DNA of 64,000 bases from JAVJSU01 sp040219275 (GCA_040219275.1 JAVJSU010000102.1:124001-188000), one strand, 5' to 3'; positions 9,161-18,705 are shown, counted from the first letter of the stretch. The notes: generated by a model not told the origin, from the sequence alone. Translations and numbers: made by a program.

Positions 9161-11647
9161 CTATTCTTCAATCAACAAACGACGCAACACTTTTCCAATA
9201 AATGACTTTGGTAGTGTCTCACGGAATTCAATATCCCACGGCACTGCATATTCTTCTAGTCTGCGCCGACAAAGTTCTAGTAATTCGTCTTTGGATAATT
9301 TTGTTCCCGGACGCGGCACGACAAACGCCTTGACATGTTGCCCGTCTGCGCCTGCTTCAATGCCGACAACTGCCGCTTCCAGTACCTTGTTGTTTTCGTA
9401 GAGCACTTCCTCAACATCACGCGGATAAACGCTGTATTCACCTGTCATGATGGTGTCACGCTTGCGGCTGATGATTTTGAAGTATCCGTCATGATCCATC
9501 ACTGCAACATCGCCCGTATATAGCCAGCCATCTTTTAGAATCGATTCTGGATCGTCTTCGTTGTCTATACCCCAATAAGATTTCATCACCTGCGGACCTT
9601 TGATGACTAATTCGCCAATTTGCCCGGCAGGGAGGTCTTCGCCCGTGGTCAGATGGACGATCTTGGAATCCGTATTTGGGAGTGGTATGCCAATTGAACC
9701 AATTTTACGTACACCATAAAGCGGATTAGAGTGTGTAACTGGTGAACATTCCGTTAATCCATATCCTTCTACCATGCGCCCCCGTGTGAGTTTCTCAAAT
9801 TCTTCCTGCACTTCGATGGGCAGTGGTGCGGCACCGCTGATACAGGCTTTGATGGACGATAAGCCGTAGCTACGGACATTTTTTGCATGGTTAATGGCGG
9901 TGTACATGGAGGGTACTCCGGGGAACAGCGTGGGCTTATGATTCTTGATGTGTTCGAGCACTTGATTTAACTCAAATACAGGGAGCAATACCATTGTCGC
10001 TCCCAGTGTAATCGGAATATTCATCGCGGTAGTCATGCCATAGCTATGTACGAATGGCAACACACTCAGAACCGTTTCAGCACCATATTTGAGATCCGGC
10101 ACCCAATGCCGTGTTTGCATGGCATTAGCGACGAGGTTGGCATGGGTGAGGCACACGCCTTTCGGTGCGTCAGTTGTGCCACTGGTAAAGATAATCACTG
10201 CGAGGTCGGCGGGCTTTACGTCAATATTAGGCGCAGTTTCGTCTGCCTCATCAATTAAACGCGACATGGTATGACCGAGGCGCTTTGTCCCCTCGGTGTC
10301 AGGTGCGGCGGTACTCTCCAGTAATTTTTTATACGCGCCATCGGAAACAGCATCTCGAATATCAGCGAATATGACGTGCTGAAGTTGCGTATGTTCTTTG
10401 ACAGCCGTCGCCATTGGAGCATATGATCGCAACGTGACCAGTAACTTTGCCTCGGTGATGGTGATTTGCCTGATGATTCCGGGCGCTTCTGCATCAGGAT
10501 TTGGCAGGACGACAACTCCGCCGATTTTTAAGGTTGCATAGTAGGCAATGATGAATTGGGGCGAGTTGGGTAAAACAATCATCACACGATCACCCGGTTT
10601 GATGCCTAGACCATGGAGGGCGTGGGCGAACTGATTAACTTTTGCATCAAGTTGCTGGTAGGTCAGTGTGTGATTGTAGAATATTACAGCTTTCTTCTTA
10701 GGAATCCAATTAGCGGCACTTTCCAGAAAACGGAATAATGTTTGTCGCGGTATCGGGATGGTACGCGGTGTTCCCTGACTGTAACTTGTCAGCCATGGTC
10801 TATTCGAGAGAATATCATCATCTTCGGTACTTTCCCGCCACGAGCCTTTACGTTCGCCGGTATCAATGAAACGTTCGATTGCACGGTTGACCGCGTCATA
10901 ACGCTCCAACTGTACTTTGTGCTTTGCGGAGCCAACATCAAGGACTTCGGCTTCTGGTACCATTTTTGCCACATCTTCAAACACATATCGCGGGAAATAG
11001 TTATCCCGTTCGCCGGTGATGACCAGCGTATCGGTTGTGATATTGCGTAGTTGTGACCACCCCTTCCACTTACGCATATTGTTGAACATCATGCGCTTCA
11101 TCACATGGATTTCTGCGTTCCATTTCGGGCGATATTCCCACCACAGGCGATAAAATGGTGTGGGAATACTATAGGCAATCGACGCAACACGCGGCAGAGG
11201 GTATTCCCCGGCGGTAGCAATTAGGATGAGTTTTTCTAAGCGATCTGCATGGGCGTTTGCATATTCTACGCAGACTGACCCGCCGAATGAGTGACCGACA
11301 AGGATAAATTTTTCTGGTAGATTGAGTGTTTCTACGATGTTGTGCAGGTCATCAACGAGTTCTTCCATTGTGTAGCGTGTGTAGGGCGCGTCACTTTGCC
11401 CATGTCCGCGTAAATCGGGTACGACAACGCGATATTTGAGCGCAAAATGGTTGATTTGAAATTCCCATGTTTCCGCACATCCCGCATAGCCATGCACAAA
11501 AACAATCGTGCGCTCAATGGCTTCGGGCCACATATCAATCACACTGAGCACATCGCCTGCCACGCCATGAATGGGAACATCGGTGCGATAGAGGTCGAAG
11601 TCTAGTTGAATATCTTTTCGTTTAATACCACGTAACTTTTTCTTCAT
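9161..11647 (-). CDS. Fusion: alpha/beta hydrolase and fatty acyl-CoA synthetase
   Basis: About 828 residues from the ATG at 11647. Residues 1 to about 265 form an alpha/beta hydrolase: HGYAGC oxyanion region, nucleophile Ser120 in GHSFGG, acidic residue in 'TGERDNYFP' and histidine in 'SAKHKVQ'. Residues from about 310 to the end form an ANL-family ligase with the P-loop TSGTTDAPKG, 'GYGLTECSPVTHSNP', 'GDVAVMDHDGY' and a C-terminal lysine in 'KSFIGKVLRR'. The expected ligase reaction is ATP + CoA + fatty acid to acyl-CoA; the hydrolase could act as thioesterase or lipase. A longer TTG-started frame (11731) is less likely because a TATAAT lies inside that extension. Catalytic Ser rather than Asp argues against an OleB-OleC fusion. 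Confidence 0.85.
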   Translation of the reverse strand: MKKKLRGIKRKDIQLDFDLYRTDVPIHGVAGDVLSVIDMWPEAIERTIVFVHGYAGCAETWEFQINHFALKYRVVVPDLRGHGQSDAPYTRYTMEELVDDLHNIVETLNLPEKFILVGHSFGGSVCVEYANAHADRLEKLILIATAGEYPLPRVASIAYSIPTPFYRLWWEYRPKWNAEIHVMKRMMFNNMRKWKGWSQLRNITTDTLVITGERDNYFPRYVFEDVAKMVPEAEVLDVGSAKHKVQLERYDAVNRAIERFIDTGERKGSWRESTEDDDILSNRPWLTSYSQGTPRTIPIPRQTLFRFLESAANWIPKKKAVIFYNHTLTYQQLDAKVNQFAHALHGLGIKPGDRVMIVLPNSPQFIIAYYATLKIGGVVVLPNPDAEAPGIIRQITITEAKLLVTLRSYAPMATAVKEHTQLQHVIFADIRDAVSDGAYKKLLESTAAPDTEGTKRLGHTMSRLIDEADETAPNIDVKPADLAVIIFTSGTTDAPKGVCLTHANLVANAMQTRHWVPDLKYGAETVLSVLPFVHSYGMTTAMNIPITLGATMVLLPVFELNQVLEHIKNHKPTLFPGVPSMYTAINHAKNVRSYGLSSIKACISGAAPLPIEVQEEFEKLTRGRMVEGYGLTECSPVTHSNPLYGVRKIGSIGIPLPNTDSKIVHLTTGEDLPAGQIGELVIKGPQVMKSYWGIDNEDDPESILKDGWLYTGDVAVMDHDGYFKIISRKRDTIMTGEYSVYPRDVEEVLYENNKVLEAAVVGIEAGADGQHVKAFVVPRPGTKLSKDELLELCRRRLEEYAVPWDIEFRETLPKSFIGKVLRRLLIEE

Positions 11648-11698
11648 AAGAAAATTCCAATTTGATTTAGTTGCTTGATGATAGCGGTATTCAGGTCG

Positions 11699-11704
11699 AT
11701 TATA
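11699..11704 (-). promoter_or_regulatory. -10 element before the hydrolase/acyl-CoA synthetase gene
   Basis: On the minus strand the hexamer is TATAAT, about 50 bases before the preferred ATG at 11647. No clear -35 is seen at the usual distance. Its position supports starting the protein at 11647 rather than at the upstream TTG. Confidence 0.35.
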
Positions 11705-11778
11705 CAACTTTGTGGTTGTGTTAGGGGACAAGAGAGCAAAGAGGTAGCATGATCGCTACTCTCTTTGATTTTGGTGAT

Positions 11779-13224
11779 TTACCAGCGCGTGCCGGGATAA
11801 ATTGACGGGAGAATGGTCATCGTTTTGGCAATGATCTGAAGTTCCTCTTCTGTGTGATTGTCGGCGGGCATCACCACATGAACGCTGATCTTATGATCTC
11901 GTGTAAGTTGAATATCTTCGTTGCTTGGATACCCTGTATAGCCATCCGTCAGTAAAAGTGCGCGTCGGACTTTGTTCTTATCTCCAAGCAAATGTTCCAT
12001 GATGCAGTTGATATTTGTTCCACCGGTTGTCTGTATCTGCCCGCGTTTTAAATCTGCGAAGGGAAGGGGCTTGATCGTGGTAGAAAACTGAAATACCTCG
12101 GCTTTCTTATTGGCGACATACGGCACAAGTAACCCGACGAGATAGGGGAGCACCTGCGCCATAGAACCGGATACATCCAGATAAATATAGGCTTTGCCGG
12201 GAACATCAGGGACACGGGCGCGAGTCATCCCCGGTTGTGACCAGAGCACACCCTGCGAACCGAGTCGTTTTTTTGCAGGTGCGCTACGATCACGGGCGTT
12301 CGGCATGACCCCCGTGCCGGACATCCCCGCAATATCCCGTTTGGCTTTGCGCTGTGGCTCACCGATTCCGGAATTTAAGCACCGTTTTAGGATGTCTGCG
12401 AATTTGCGCTGTGCACGCTCCGCCACCTGCTCAACATCGGAGATGACAAACTCGCTTTTGCCATTACCACCACCCGCTGTTGGTGCGCCCAGAGGCATTT
12501 TGGGCCAACGTTTTACGACCTTTTTCATAATATCTTTCATGGCAGGGTTATCAAGCAGTTTGCCATCTGCGCCACTTTTCCCCTCACCGTCGCCATCATG
12601 ATCGCCCAGCAAGACAACTTCAACGTCTTCCCATAGCAAGCCGTTCTCTTTCGCATATCGGCGAAGCAGATCAAGCAACTCCGCATAGAAGGGTGGTTGC
12701 ACATTTTTGTCATTGTTCGGTGGATAAAGACGTTTCAGGATATTGATCGTTCCCGCCGGACCCACGTCGGGATACACAGGATTATTGGGCCAACCCTCCG
12801 GTGGGCGCAACAGAACTTGTGGAAAATTTGGCACCGGATTCACTTTTTCAAAAAATCCGCGATATTCTGGACCCGGAAATTGGCGGGATAAACCAGCATT
12901 AATCACCGCATCAAAGGCGATGTTATGCACAGGCGTGGCGCGTGGATACATGCGGGTATGTGCGAGTGTAATATGCCATAGTTCGTGCATGACGAGCAGA
13001 AAAAGGTGCTCATCCCGTTCGCAATATTTCTTGGCAAAATCTGGATTGATAAGTAAGCGCGGACGCAGAACACATTCTACCGCCGCCGTTGGAATCTTTC
13101 GCGTTACGACCACATCCGCAAGTCGGCAGAAGGTTTCCATTTCGAAGGTCGCCGCAGGCATACAGCGAACCAGACGGCGCGTAAGCTCAATACTCTGTGG
13201 GTCACGGGCTTTTGGGCTTTTCAT
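11779..13224 (-). CDS. VWA domain protein with N-terminal metallopeptidase-like domain (DUF2201 type)
   Basis: 481 residues. The N-terminal half holds a zinc-peptidase motif H-E-L-W-H (H80, E81, H84) followed by a further histidine (H88) and 'NIAFDAVIN', as in the DUF2201 putative metallopeptidase family. The C-terminal third is a von Willebrand A domain with the MIDAS motif D-V-S-G-S (D350, S352, S354) and 'TTGGTNINCIM'. The middle is basic and partly low-complexity. Its ATG overlaps the previous gene's stop (ATGA). MoxR ATPases next to VWA proteins typically assemble or activate complexes, with the VWA protein binding the metal-dependent partner. What this set acts on is unknown. Confidence 0.85.
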   Translation of the reverse strand: MKSPKARDPQSIELTRRLVRCMPAATFEMETFCRLADVVVTRKIPTAAVECVLRPRLLINPDFAKKYCERDEHLFLLVMHELWHITLAHTRMYPRATPVHNIAFDAVINAGLSRQFPGPEYRGFFEKVNPVPNFPQVLLRPPEGWPNNPVYPDVGPAGTINILKRLYPPNNDKNVQPPFYAELLDLLRRYAKENGLLWEDVEVVLLGDHDGDGEGKSGADGKLLDNPAMKDIMKKVVKRWPKMPLGAPTAGGGNGKSEFVISDVEQVAERAQRKFADILKRCLNSGIGEPQRKAKRDIAGMSGTGVMPNARDRSAPAKKRLGSQGVLWSQPGMTRARVPDVPGKAYIYLDVSGSMAQVLPYLVGLLVPYVANKKAEVFQFSTTIKPLPFADLKRGQIQTTGGTNINCIMEHLLGDKNKVRRALLLTDGYTGYPSNEDIQLTRDHKISVHVVMPADNHTEEELQIIAKTMTILPSIYPGTRW

Positions 13225-14048
13225 CGGTTAAAGTGTTCCTCCACACAGCCCGTAGCGCGTGCAAGTGCGACGATGCGTGGCTCATTGGTCACGAGCGAGC
13301 GTTCCAGAAAGCCACGCTCAAAAGTGATGGGGGATTCGGCTAAAAGTAGATCTGCGCGGGTACGGGCGAGTACATTTAGGACGAGTAACAAATCAATCGA
13401 GCGCAAACAGCCGGATGTTGTCAGGTTATCTGTTTGTGCGTTGGTTGATGTGTCACTAGCATCGTAATCGTCGTCATTGGCGTTCGCGTTGTTGGTATTC
13501 ACCTGTACCATTGATTGTGTAGCGATGATCTGTTTGATTTCGTCTTTCCACGGATAAACAAGCCCAGCGCCATTAAACTTGTAAGTCTTCCATGCGGCTT
13601 CCATTTTTTCTTGTAGTTGAGTAACCTGCTTACCGCCATCTTCCAGTGCGATAACCACATTACTGACATCGGAATAGTCCAAATTGAGTGCCACGCCTAG
13701 CAAACGATGAAAAGGATCCCCTAAGCCATTGAGGTCAAACCGAACAAAGTATTCGTCTGTGGGGCTTATGATCCATGTCACGTCAGAAGCACCAAAGCGA
13801 TTTGGTTTGCCGCTAAAGCGTGAAGATGTTGCCTTGTTATTGTTTTGAGTTGGCTTTGGTGGCGCACTGTTATTTGCCGGTTTGGGCTGTGCGGCGAATG
13901 GGTTATTGGTATTGTTTTGCTGATTATTGGGTCGGTTAAATCGTGACGGTGTCGCGTTTGCTTGATTTTGAGTGTTGGTATTTTGTGCCTGGTTATTCAG
14001 GGCAGGTGGTTGAGTTGCAGTGTTTGGGTTTCTGCTGAGAAGTGACAT
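13221..14048 (-). CDS. Unknown protein with Asn/Gln-rich disordered N-terminus, middle gene of the MoxR operon
   Basis: 275 residues. The first 95 are dominated by Asn, Gln, Pro, Thr and Ala with repeated N-N and Q-N runs, so they are very likely disordered. Residues about 95-275 look folded, starting 'ASDVTWIISPTDEYFVRFDLNGLG' and ending with helices ('IDLLLVLNVLARTRADLLLAE'). I do not recognise the domain. It overlaps both neighbours (TAATG upstream, ATGA downstream), so translation of the three genes is probably coupled and the products made in fixed ratio. A role as adaptor between the ATPase and the VWA protein is a guess from context. Confidence 0.7.
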   Translation of the reverse strand: MSLLSRNPNTATQPPALNNQAQNTNTQNQANATPSRFNRPNNQQNNTNNPFAAQPKPANNSAPPKPTQNNNKATSSRFSGKPNRFGASDVTWIISPTDEYFVRFDLNGLGDPFHRLLGVALNLDYSDVSNVVIALEDGGKQVTQLQEKMEAAWKTYKFNGAGLVYPWKDEIKQIIATQSMVQVNTNNANANDDDYDASDTSTNAQTDNLTTSGCLRSIDLLLVLNVLARTRADLLLAESPITFERGFLERSLVTNEPRIVALARATGCVEEHFNR

Positions 14049-15508
14049 TAGTATTCACCTTCCTTTATGCCAAATTGTGCGAGATCTGTGCGAAATTGCT
14101 CGACTACGTCTTGCCATTTGTAATTTTTCCAGCGATCCGGAAAACCACAGAGTACGAAATTCTGGATCATTTTTTCATATCGGTTATCTTTAATGGAGCG
14201 GCTATTGCACCAATCCGTGATTTCATTCCATGTATTTGTTAAATAGCCGGGCGTAATCGAAGTTGTCATTTGACGTGGCTCTAGCACCTCACGCGCCAAT
14301 TTTGCCAATGGCTCCCACGCGGACGGGGTTAATGAATGGCGATCCTTGAATGTAAGAAATATGGCTGTTGCCAGACCACATTGCCGTGCATCACTTTCCT
14401 CGGTGGCAAGCGCCTGCGTAATAAGCCGACCGAGATCATGTTCAGCAAAACCGAGTTGTTCGGCGAGAAGGATTCGCTGAATGGGATCGGTTTCTTCCAA
14501 TATCTGTCGCCAATCATCACCATCACTGAGGCTGGCGATTTCCCATGCCTGACGATGGGTAGCGATAATAGTCGCCTGCGACGGTGGAGAGTCGGTTGCG
14601 CTTTGCGGTAGCCCATAAATGAGGGCAAGCTGTGCGCTAAATTCCAGATCGTCACGCTCAACATGTTCCAGAATCATGCGTGCGGCATGGATCGCACTAA
14701 CTGAACGGGCTAGCATCCGCGCACGTCGTGGACTTTGCGCCAATTTCGCTTGATCGAGCAAATCCATCACATACATGATGTAGTCCGTCAGCCATTCGCT
14801 AAATTCGGCTTCGATTTCTGGAATTAACGAACGGCACTCATCAATCATGTGCTGTAGAGGCTGTCCAGTCACATGCTCGAATAAATCAGTGTCATTAGAT
14901 GGGTTTTCACCGTGCCAGGCAAGTAAATGCCGGCGATCTTCTGCGGAAAGCCCACGCCAATTCGGGACGGGAACGACAAATGGAAAACGATCTGCTAGGG
15001 CAGGGTCTAGCGGTTCCGAGCCAAGATAATATTCAGCGCCCGTGCTATTGTCCATTTCCTCCGGTGCTGGGGGATTCATCGCCGCCCATCGGTGTTGTAA
15101 ATTTTCCAGCGGGATACCGACGATCTTTCTTTCATGTATGATCGGAAATAATTTATTCTGCAAATCCGCCCGGCAACGCGAGATTTCATCGAAGAAAACG
15201 AAACCCGCATCCCAGATTGAACCTGGGGTTGGGACAAACCGGAGGGATTCGCCTGCTTCATCGGGTAGGGGGATTCCCACAAGATCATCATAATTTAGGA
15301 GCGAGGCATTATAGTGGCGCATCTGAAGGTTAAGTGCACCTGCCATTTTTTCAACAAGAAGTGATTTTGCTGTACCATGTGGTCCGACTAATAAGAGTGG
15401 GGATTGTGTTGCCAGTGCAGCCAGCAACACCGAATCAAGATGCGACCAGCCATAAATATCAAGTGCTTTGGTGATACTCATCGTCATAAGTTCTGTTTGG
15501 TCAACCAT
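14048..15508 (-). CDS. MoxR family AAA+ ATPase
   Basis: 486 residues. Walker A is GPHGTAKS (Lys48, Ser49), Walker B is 'FVFFDEIS' (Asp106, Glu107) and sensor 1 is in 'WAAMNPPAPEE'. The arrangement matches MoxR/RavA ATPases, although the C-terminal portion (about residues 300-486) is longer than in the minimal family and may be a specificity domain. MoxR proteins act as chaperone-like remodelers of a complex with VWA-domain partners, and one is encoded two genes downstream. First gene of the three-gene operon. The intergenic region upstream (15509-15905) should hold its promoter. Confidence 0.9.
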   Translation of the reverse strand: MVDQTELMTMSITKALDIYGWSHLDSVLLAALATQSPLLLVGPHGTAKSLLVEKMAGALNLQMRHYNASLLNYDDLVGIPLPDEAGESLRFVPTPGSIWDAGFVFFDEISRCRADLQNKLFPIIHERKIVGIPLENLQHRWAAMNPPAPEEMDNSTGAEYYLGSEPLDPALADRFPFVVPVPNWRGLSAEDRRHLLAWHGENPSNDTDLFEHVTGQPLQHMIDECRSLIPEIEAEFSEWLTDYIMYVMDLLDQAKLAQSPRRARMLARSVSAIHAARMILEHVERDDLEFSAQLALIYGLPQSATDSPPSQATIIATHRQAWEIASLSDGDDWRQILEETDPIQRILLAEQLGFAEHDLGRLITQALATEESDARQCGLATAIFLTFKDRHSLTPSAWEPLAKLAREVLEPRQMTTSITPGYLTNTWNEITDWCNSRSIKDNRYEKMIQNFVLCGFPDRWKNYKWQDVVEQFRTDLAQFGIKEGEY

Positions 15509-15905
15509 AGTGTTTCCCTGTCATTATGATGATTTGAACTACAGGCGCATCTAAAGAATAAGATGTCCTTATTGGGTGATTGGTTTGGATTGTGACTCAT
15601 TTATGATGATCGGGCTGTAGGAATTTCGCCCTATGGTATAGGTTCGTCTAAATAGATGTTAGAATGTTGTAACCTCCATGATGAAGTGTTGTGTGGGCGA
15701 ATAAACTAACCTTAGCACACATCACAATGCTGTCCCCCCTCAAAATTGGGGGTTGTTGGTGTTTGATGAGAATTTGGGAGATCAGAGTGAAGTAAGTATG
15801 ATTTAACTTCCTCACTGCGTCTAATCTTTCGTTAAACCCGTTTTGTTACAATTTCGCATAAGTCGTCTTCAAATCAAAGATTTAAACAAAGGGATAGGGT
15901 ATCAG
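15509..15905. other. Divergent intergenic region, MoxR operon and FemAB-like gene
   Basis: Nearly 400 bases without a convincing gene. It should hold promoters for both directions. It contains a possible hairpin at 15734-15752 (C-run, AT-rich loop, G-run) followed by a moderately T/G-rich stretch. No recognisable riboswitch, leader ORF or RNA gene was found. Confidence 0.5.
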
Positions 15906-16919
15906 GTGAAAATCACTGCATACGAATATGACGGTGTGTTTGATGAACTTGCGTCCGAATGGAACGCGCTTCTTGAACGCAGTGCCATGAATACGATATT
16001 TAGCACATGGGAGTGGCAGTCTACGTGGTGGCGGGTTTATAAGCCGGGTACACCGTGGATTCTTACGTGCCGTGATGAAACGAATAGACTATTAGGGATT
16101 GCGCCCTGGTTTATGCACGAAGGCGATGAAGGAAAAGTTGTTTCTGCTATAGGGTGTGTGGATGTAACCGATTATCTTGATGTGATAATCGATAAAGACT
16201 GTATTGGGGCGGTGATGGAACGTTTTGCCGCCTATCTTTCTGAACAAAGCGCCCTGTTTGACCGCATAAATTTGTGTAACATCCCTGAAGCATCACCAAC
16301 ATTTACTAATTTTCCAAAAATCCTACATGAACATGGTTTTACCACCGAGATCGAACAACTTGATGTAGCCCCATCAATTCGTCTACCGGATGATTGGCAA
16401 GATTATTTGTCGATGCTTGATAAGAAACAACGCCATGAATTACGCCGAAAAATGCGCCGTGCCGGGGGTGGGGTAGATATTGATTGGTATATCGTGGGTG
16501 AAGCTCATGATATGCAGGAGCAGTTAGAATTGTTCCTCAAATTAATGGCGGCAAGTGATGAGGACAAAGAAATTTTCTTGCAGGATGAAAATAACATCAC
16601 ATTTTTCCGTGAACTTATTCCATTATTGCATAAGCATGGATGGGTTCAGCTAAATTTCTTAACGGTTGATGGCGTTATCGCGGCGGCGTATCTCAACTTG
16701 GATTATAGCAATCATATTCTGGTATATAACTCCGGTTTGCTTCGTGGCGAATATGACTCCTATAGCCCCGGCATTGTCCTGCTCGCAAATAACATACGTT
16801 ACGCGATTGAAAACAACTATGAAGTGTTTGACTTTCTGCGCGGGAACGAGCCGTATAAATATCATCTGGGTGGTAAAGACACCGCTGTATTTGCATTGAA
16901 AGCACAAGTCGCCCATTAG
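15906..16919 (+). CDS. FemAB/CelD-like GNAT-fold acyltransferase
   Basis: About 337 residues from the GTG at 15906. Motifs fit the GNAT_6/BcsL (CelD-like) family: 'FSTWEWQSTWWRVYKPG' near the start, 'LDKKQRHELRRKMRRA' in the middle and 'SYSPGIVLLANNIRYAIE', 'FDFLRGNEPYKYHLGG' near the end. Homologues are found in exopolysaccharide or envelope loci and are thought to acylate or aminoacylate sugars or peptides. Start choice: GGGATAGGG precedes the GTG, whereas the longer frame begins at a TTG (15843) without a ribosome site. The adjacent glycosyltransferase 19 bases downstream suggests a shared role in glycan or lipid modification. Confidence 0.8.
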   Translation: MKITAYEYDGVFDELASEWNALLERSAMNTIFSTWEWQSTWWRVYKPGTPWILTCRDETNRLLGIAPWFMHEGDEGKVVSAIGCVDVTDYLDVIIDKDCIGAVMERFAAYLSEQSALFDRINLCNIPEASPTFTNFPKILHEHGFTTEIEQLDVAPSIRLPDDWQDYLSMLDKKQRHELRRKMRRAGGGVDIDWYIVGEAHDMQEQLELFLKLMAASDEDKEIFLQDENNITFFRELIPLLHKHGWVQLNFLTVDGVIAAAYLNLDYSNHILVYNSGLLRGEYDSYSPGIVLLANNIRYAIENNYEVFDFLRGNEPYKYHLGGKDTAVFALKAQVAH

Positions 16920-16938
16920 TTTTGAGATTGGAGAGTGT

Positions 16939-18201
16939 ATGTCCGTAAATCGAATTGCGATCATCTGTGTGCATACCAGTCCACTAGCCCCATTAGGTGG
17001 CAAGAAAACGGGTGGAATGAACGTATATGTGCGCGAACTTGCCAGACAATTTGGTGAGGCAGGTATTGGTGTGGATATTTTTACCCGAAGAAGCTCGCCA
17101 GAATTGCCGGAAATTGATCTGTCTCTTGGGATGAATGTTCGTGTTATTCATGTGAATTGTGGTCCGAAAGTGCATTTGAACCCTGATGATGTTTATCCGC
17201 ATCTGTCGCAATTTGCGGCGGGGGTGATTGCCTTTACGACTAAATACCATGTCACTTATGACATTCTGTATAGCCATTACTGGTTGAGTGGTTGGGTTGC
17301 GAATAAGCTCAAGGAAGTATGGAACACGCCGTTCGTGCATATGTTCCACACACTCGGGCATATGAAGAACCGCATTAGTTCCACACAGCCGAGGTTACCC
17401 GATGTTCGGGTGCGCGTAGAGACACAGATTGTCGAATGGGCGGATCGTATTATCGCGGCGACTCCGGCAGAGCAGGCACAGTTATTGTGGTTGTATCGTG
17501 CGGATCGTCGCAAAATTGACATCGTGCCGCCGGGGGTGGATGCGGAACATTTTCATCCTATTCCGCAACAGGAGGCAAAAGCGAAATTAGGTATTGATGA
17601 TGCGACACGGCTATTTTTGTTTGTGGGGCGGATTGAACCACTTAAAGCCGTAGATATGATTATTGAAGCGGTTGACATCATCTGGTCTGAGCGCCCTGAA
17701 CTGATAGAAAAGTGCCGTCTGGCGATCATCGGTGGGGATCCTGAAGACCCCACGGATGAAGAACTTAATCGCCTGCAACGCATTACCCATACCCGTGATT
17801 TGAACCGTTATGTGGAGTTCTTGGGCGCGAAGGGACATCCTATGTTGCCGTATTATTATTCGGCGGCGGAGGCTGTGGTCGTGCCATCAGATTATGAATC
17901 ATTCGGGATGGTGGCATTAGAAGCGATGGCATCCGGTACGCCGGTGATTGCTTCTGAAGTGGGCGGTCTCGCATTTTTGGTGCAGGATAGCAAAACAGGC
18001 TACCTGATTCCGGTGCGTGATCCGAAGGCGCTGGCAGGTCGTCTTATCAAGCTATTAGAATCACCGCAAGAGAGACAGATGTTAGGCGAGAATGCCACTA
18101 AACTCGCCCAACATTATCAGTGGTCAAAAATCAAAGATCGTCTGATGATGGTTTTTGAAGAACTCACAGACCGTCGTTCCAGAAAACCTGCTGTTGTATA
18201 A
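16939..18201 (+). CDS. Glycosyltransferase family 4, MshA/sucrose-synthase-like
   Basis: 420 residues with a full GT-B fold. The start 'HTSPLAPLGGKKTGGMNVYV' is the extended glycine-rich loop of MshA-like and sucrose-phosphate-synthase-like GT4 enzymes. 'SHYWLSGWVANKL' and 'VHMFHTLGHMKN' follow. The donor half has 'PPGVDAEHFHP', 'FVGRIEPLKAVDMIIEA' and 'PSDYESFGMVALEAMASGTPVIASEVGG' (E-x7-E with Glu residues for the nucleotide sugar). MshA makes GlcNAc-inositol phosphate for mycothiol, but nothing else for mycothiol is visible here, so acceptor specificity is left open. A GAG-rich ribosome site precedes the ATG. Confidence 0.85.
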   Translation: MSVNRIAIICVHTSPLAPLGGKKTGGMNVYVRELARQFGEAGIGVDIFTRRSSPELPEIDLSLGMNVRVIHVNCGPKVHLNPDDVYPHLSQFAAGVIAFTTKYHVTYDILYSHYWLSGWVANKLKEVWNTPFVHMFHTLGHMKNRISSTQPRLPDVRVRVETQIVEWADRIIAATPAEQAQLLWLYRADRRKIDIVPPGVDAEHFHPIPQQEAKAKLGIDDATRLFLFVGRIEPLKAVDMIIEAVDIIWSERPELIEKCRLAIIGGDPEDPTDEELNRLQRITHTRDLNRYVEFLGAKGHPMLPYYYSAAEAVVVPSDYESFGMVALEAMASGTPVIASEVGGLAFLVQDSKTGYLIPVRDPKALAGRLIKLLESPQERQMLGENATKLAQHYQWSKIKDRLMMVFEELTDRRSRKPAVV

Positions 18202-18217
18202 CAAACGGTACTAGCGA

Positions 18218-18526
18218 TTAGCCACCGTAAGCGTTCGGCATATCTGGCACAACTACATCCATATAGGGTTCTGCCTGAATAACATCAAGGGCCTCGTCTT
18301 CACTGAGTTGCGTTTGTCCCTTGTGATAGAGCACATCATTGAAGCCGTCGTAACGATAGCGACGGCTTACCCATCCATACAGGTGGTGACGGAAAACAAT
18401 GTGAAATTGTACCGCCTGATCTTCCATAATGATTTTTTCGTCTGTTAACCAAACTGGCGCATATTGTTCTACGTGCGGTTTGGTTTTTGCATCACGTTGG
18501 CTTAATAATTCCGCTTTTGCATCCAT
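18218..18526 (-). CDS. Conserved-looking small protein of unknown function
   Basis: 102 residues, acidic, no membrane segment or signal peptide. The core reads as alternating strands ('VQFHIVFRHHLYGWVSRRYRYDGF') followed by an acidic helix ('SEDEALDVIQ'). I do not recognise the family. It sits convergent to the glycosyltransferase gene, with 16 bases between stops, and divergent from the CAP-domain gene. Confidence 0.6.
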   Translation of the reverse strand: MDAKAELLSQRDAKTKPHVEQYAPVWLTDEKIIMEDQAVQFHIVFRHHLYGWVSRRYRYDGFNDVLYHKGQTQLSEDEALDVIQAEPYMDVVVPDMPNAYGG

Positions 18527-18705
18527 CGCGCTTATCCTCTGGATTTATGTTGAAAAATCGACACCTCTCCATTTTACCGACCTTCAACCCAATTCGACAA
18601 CATAAGATTCTAAGTAATCCCGTAGAAGTTGCGTCAGGTAGGCTTTTTCATGACCTGTTACAATGCCTACCGTTGAGAATCTAACGATCAAGATTGCGAT
18701 GAATC

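Noticed and set aside
9161..11731. OleB-OleC (olefin biosynthesis) fusion
   Set aside because: The hydrolase half has a Ser nucleophile (GHSFGG) instead of the Asp of OleB, and no OleA or OleD is nearby.
12743..13231. 162-codon plus-strand frame opposite the VWA gene
   Set aside because: The minus-strand frame has HELWH and DVSGS motifs and operon overlaps; the plus frame has no such support.
16939..18201. Calling the glycosyltransferase MshA and inferring mycothiol synthesis
   Set aside because: Only one MshA-like gene is present; mshB, mshC and mshD are not visible and GT4 enzymes are easily over-assigned.
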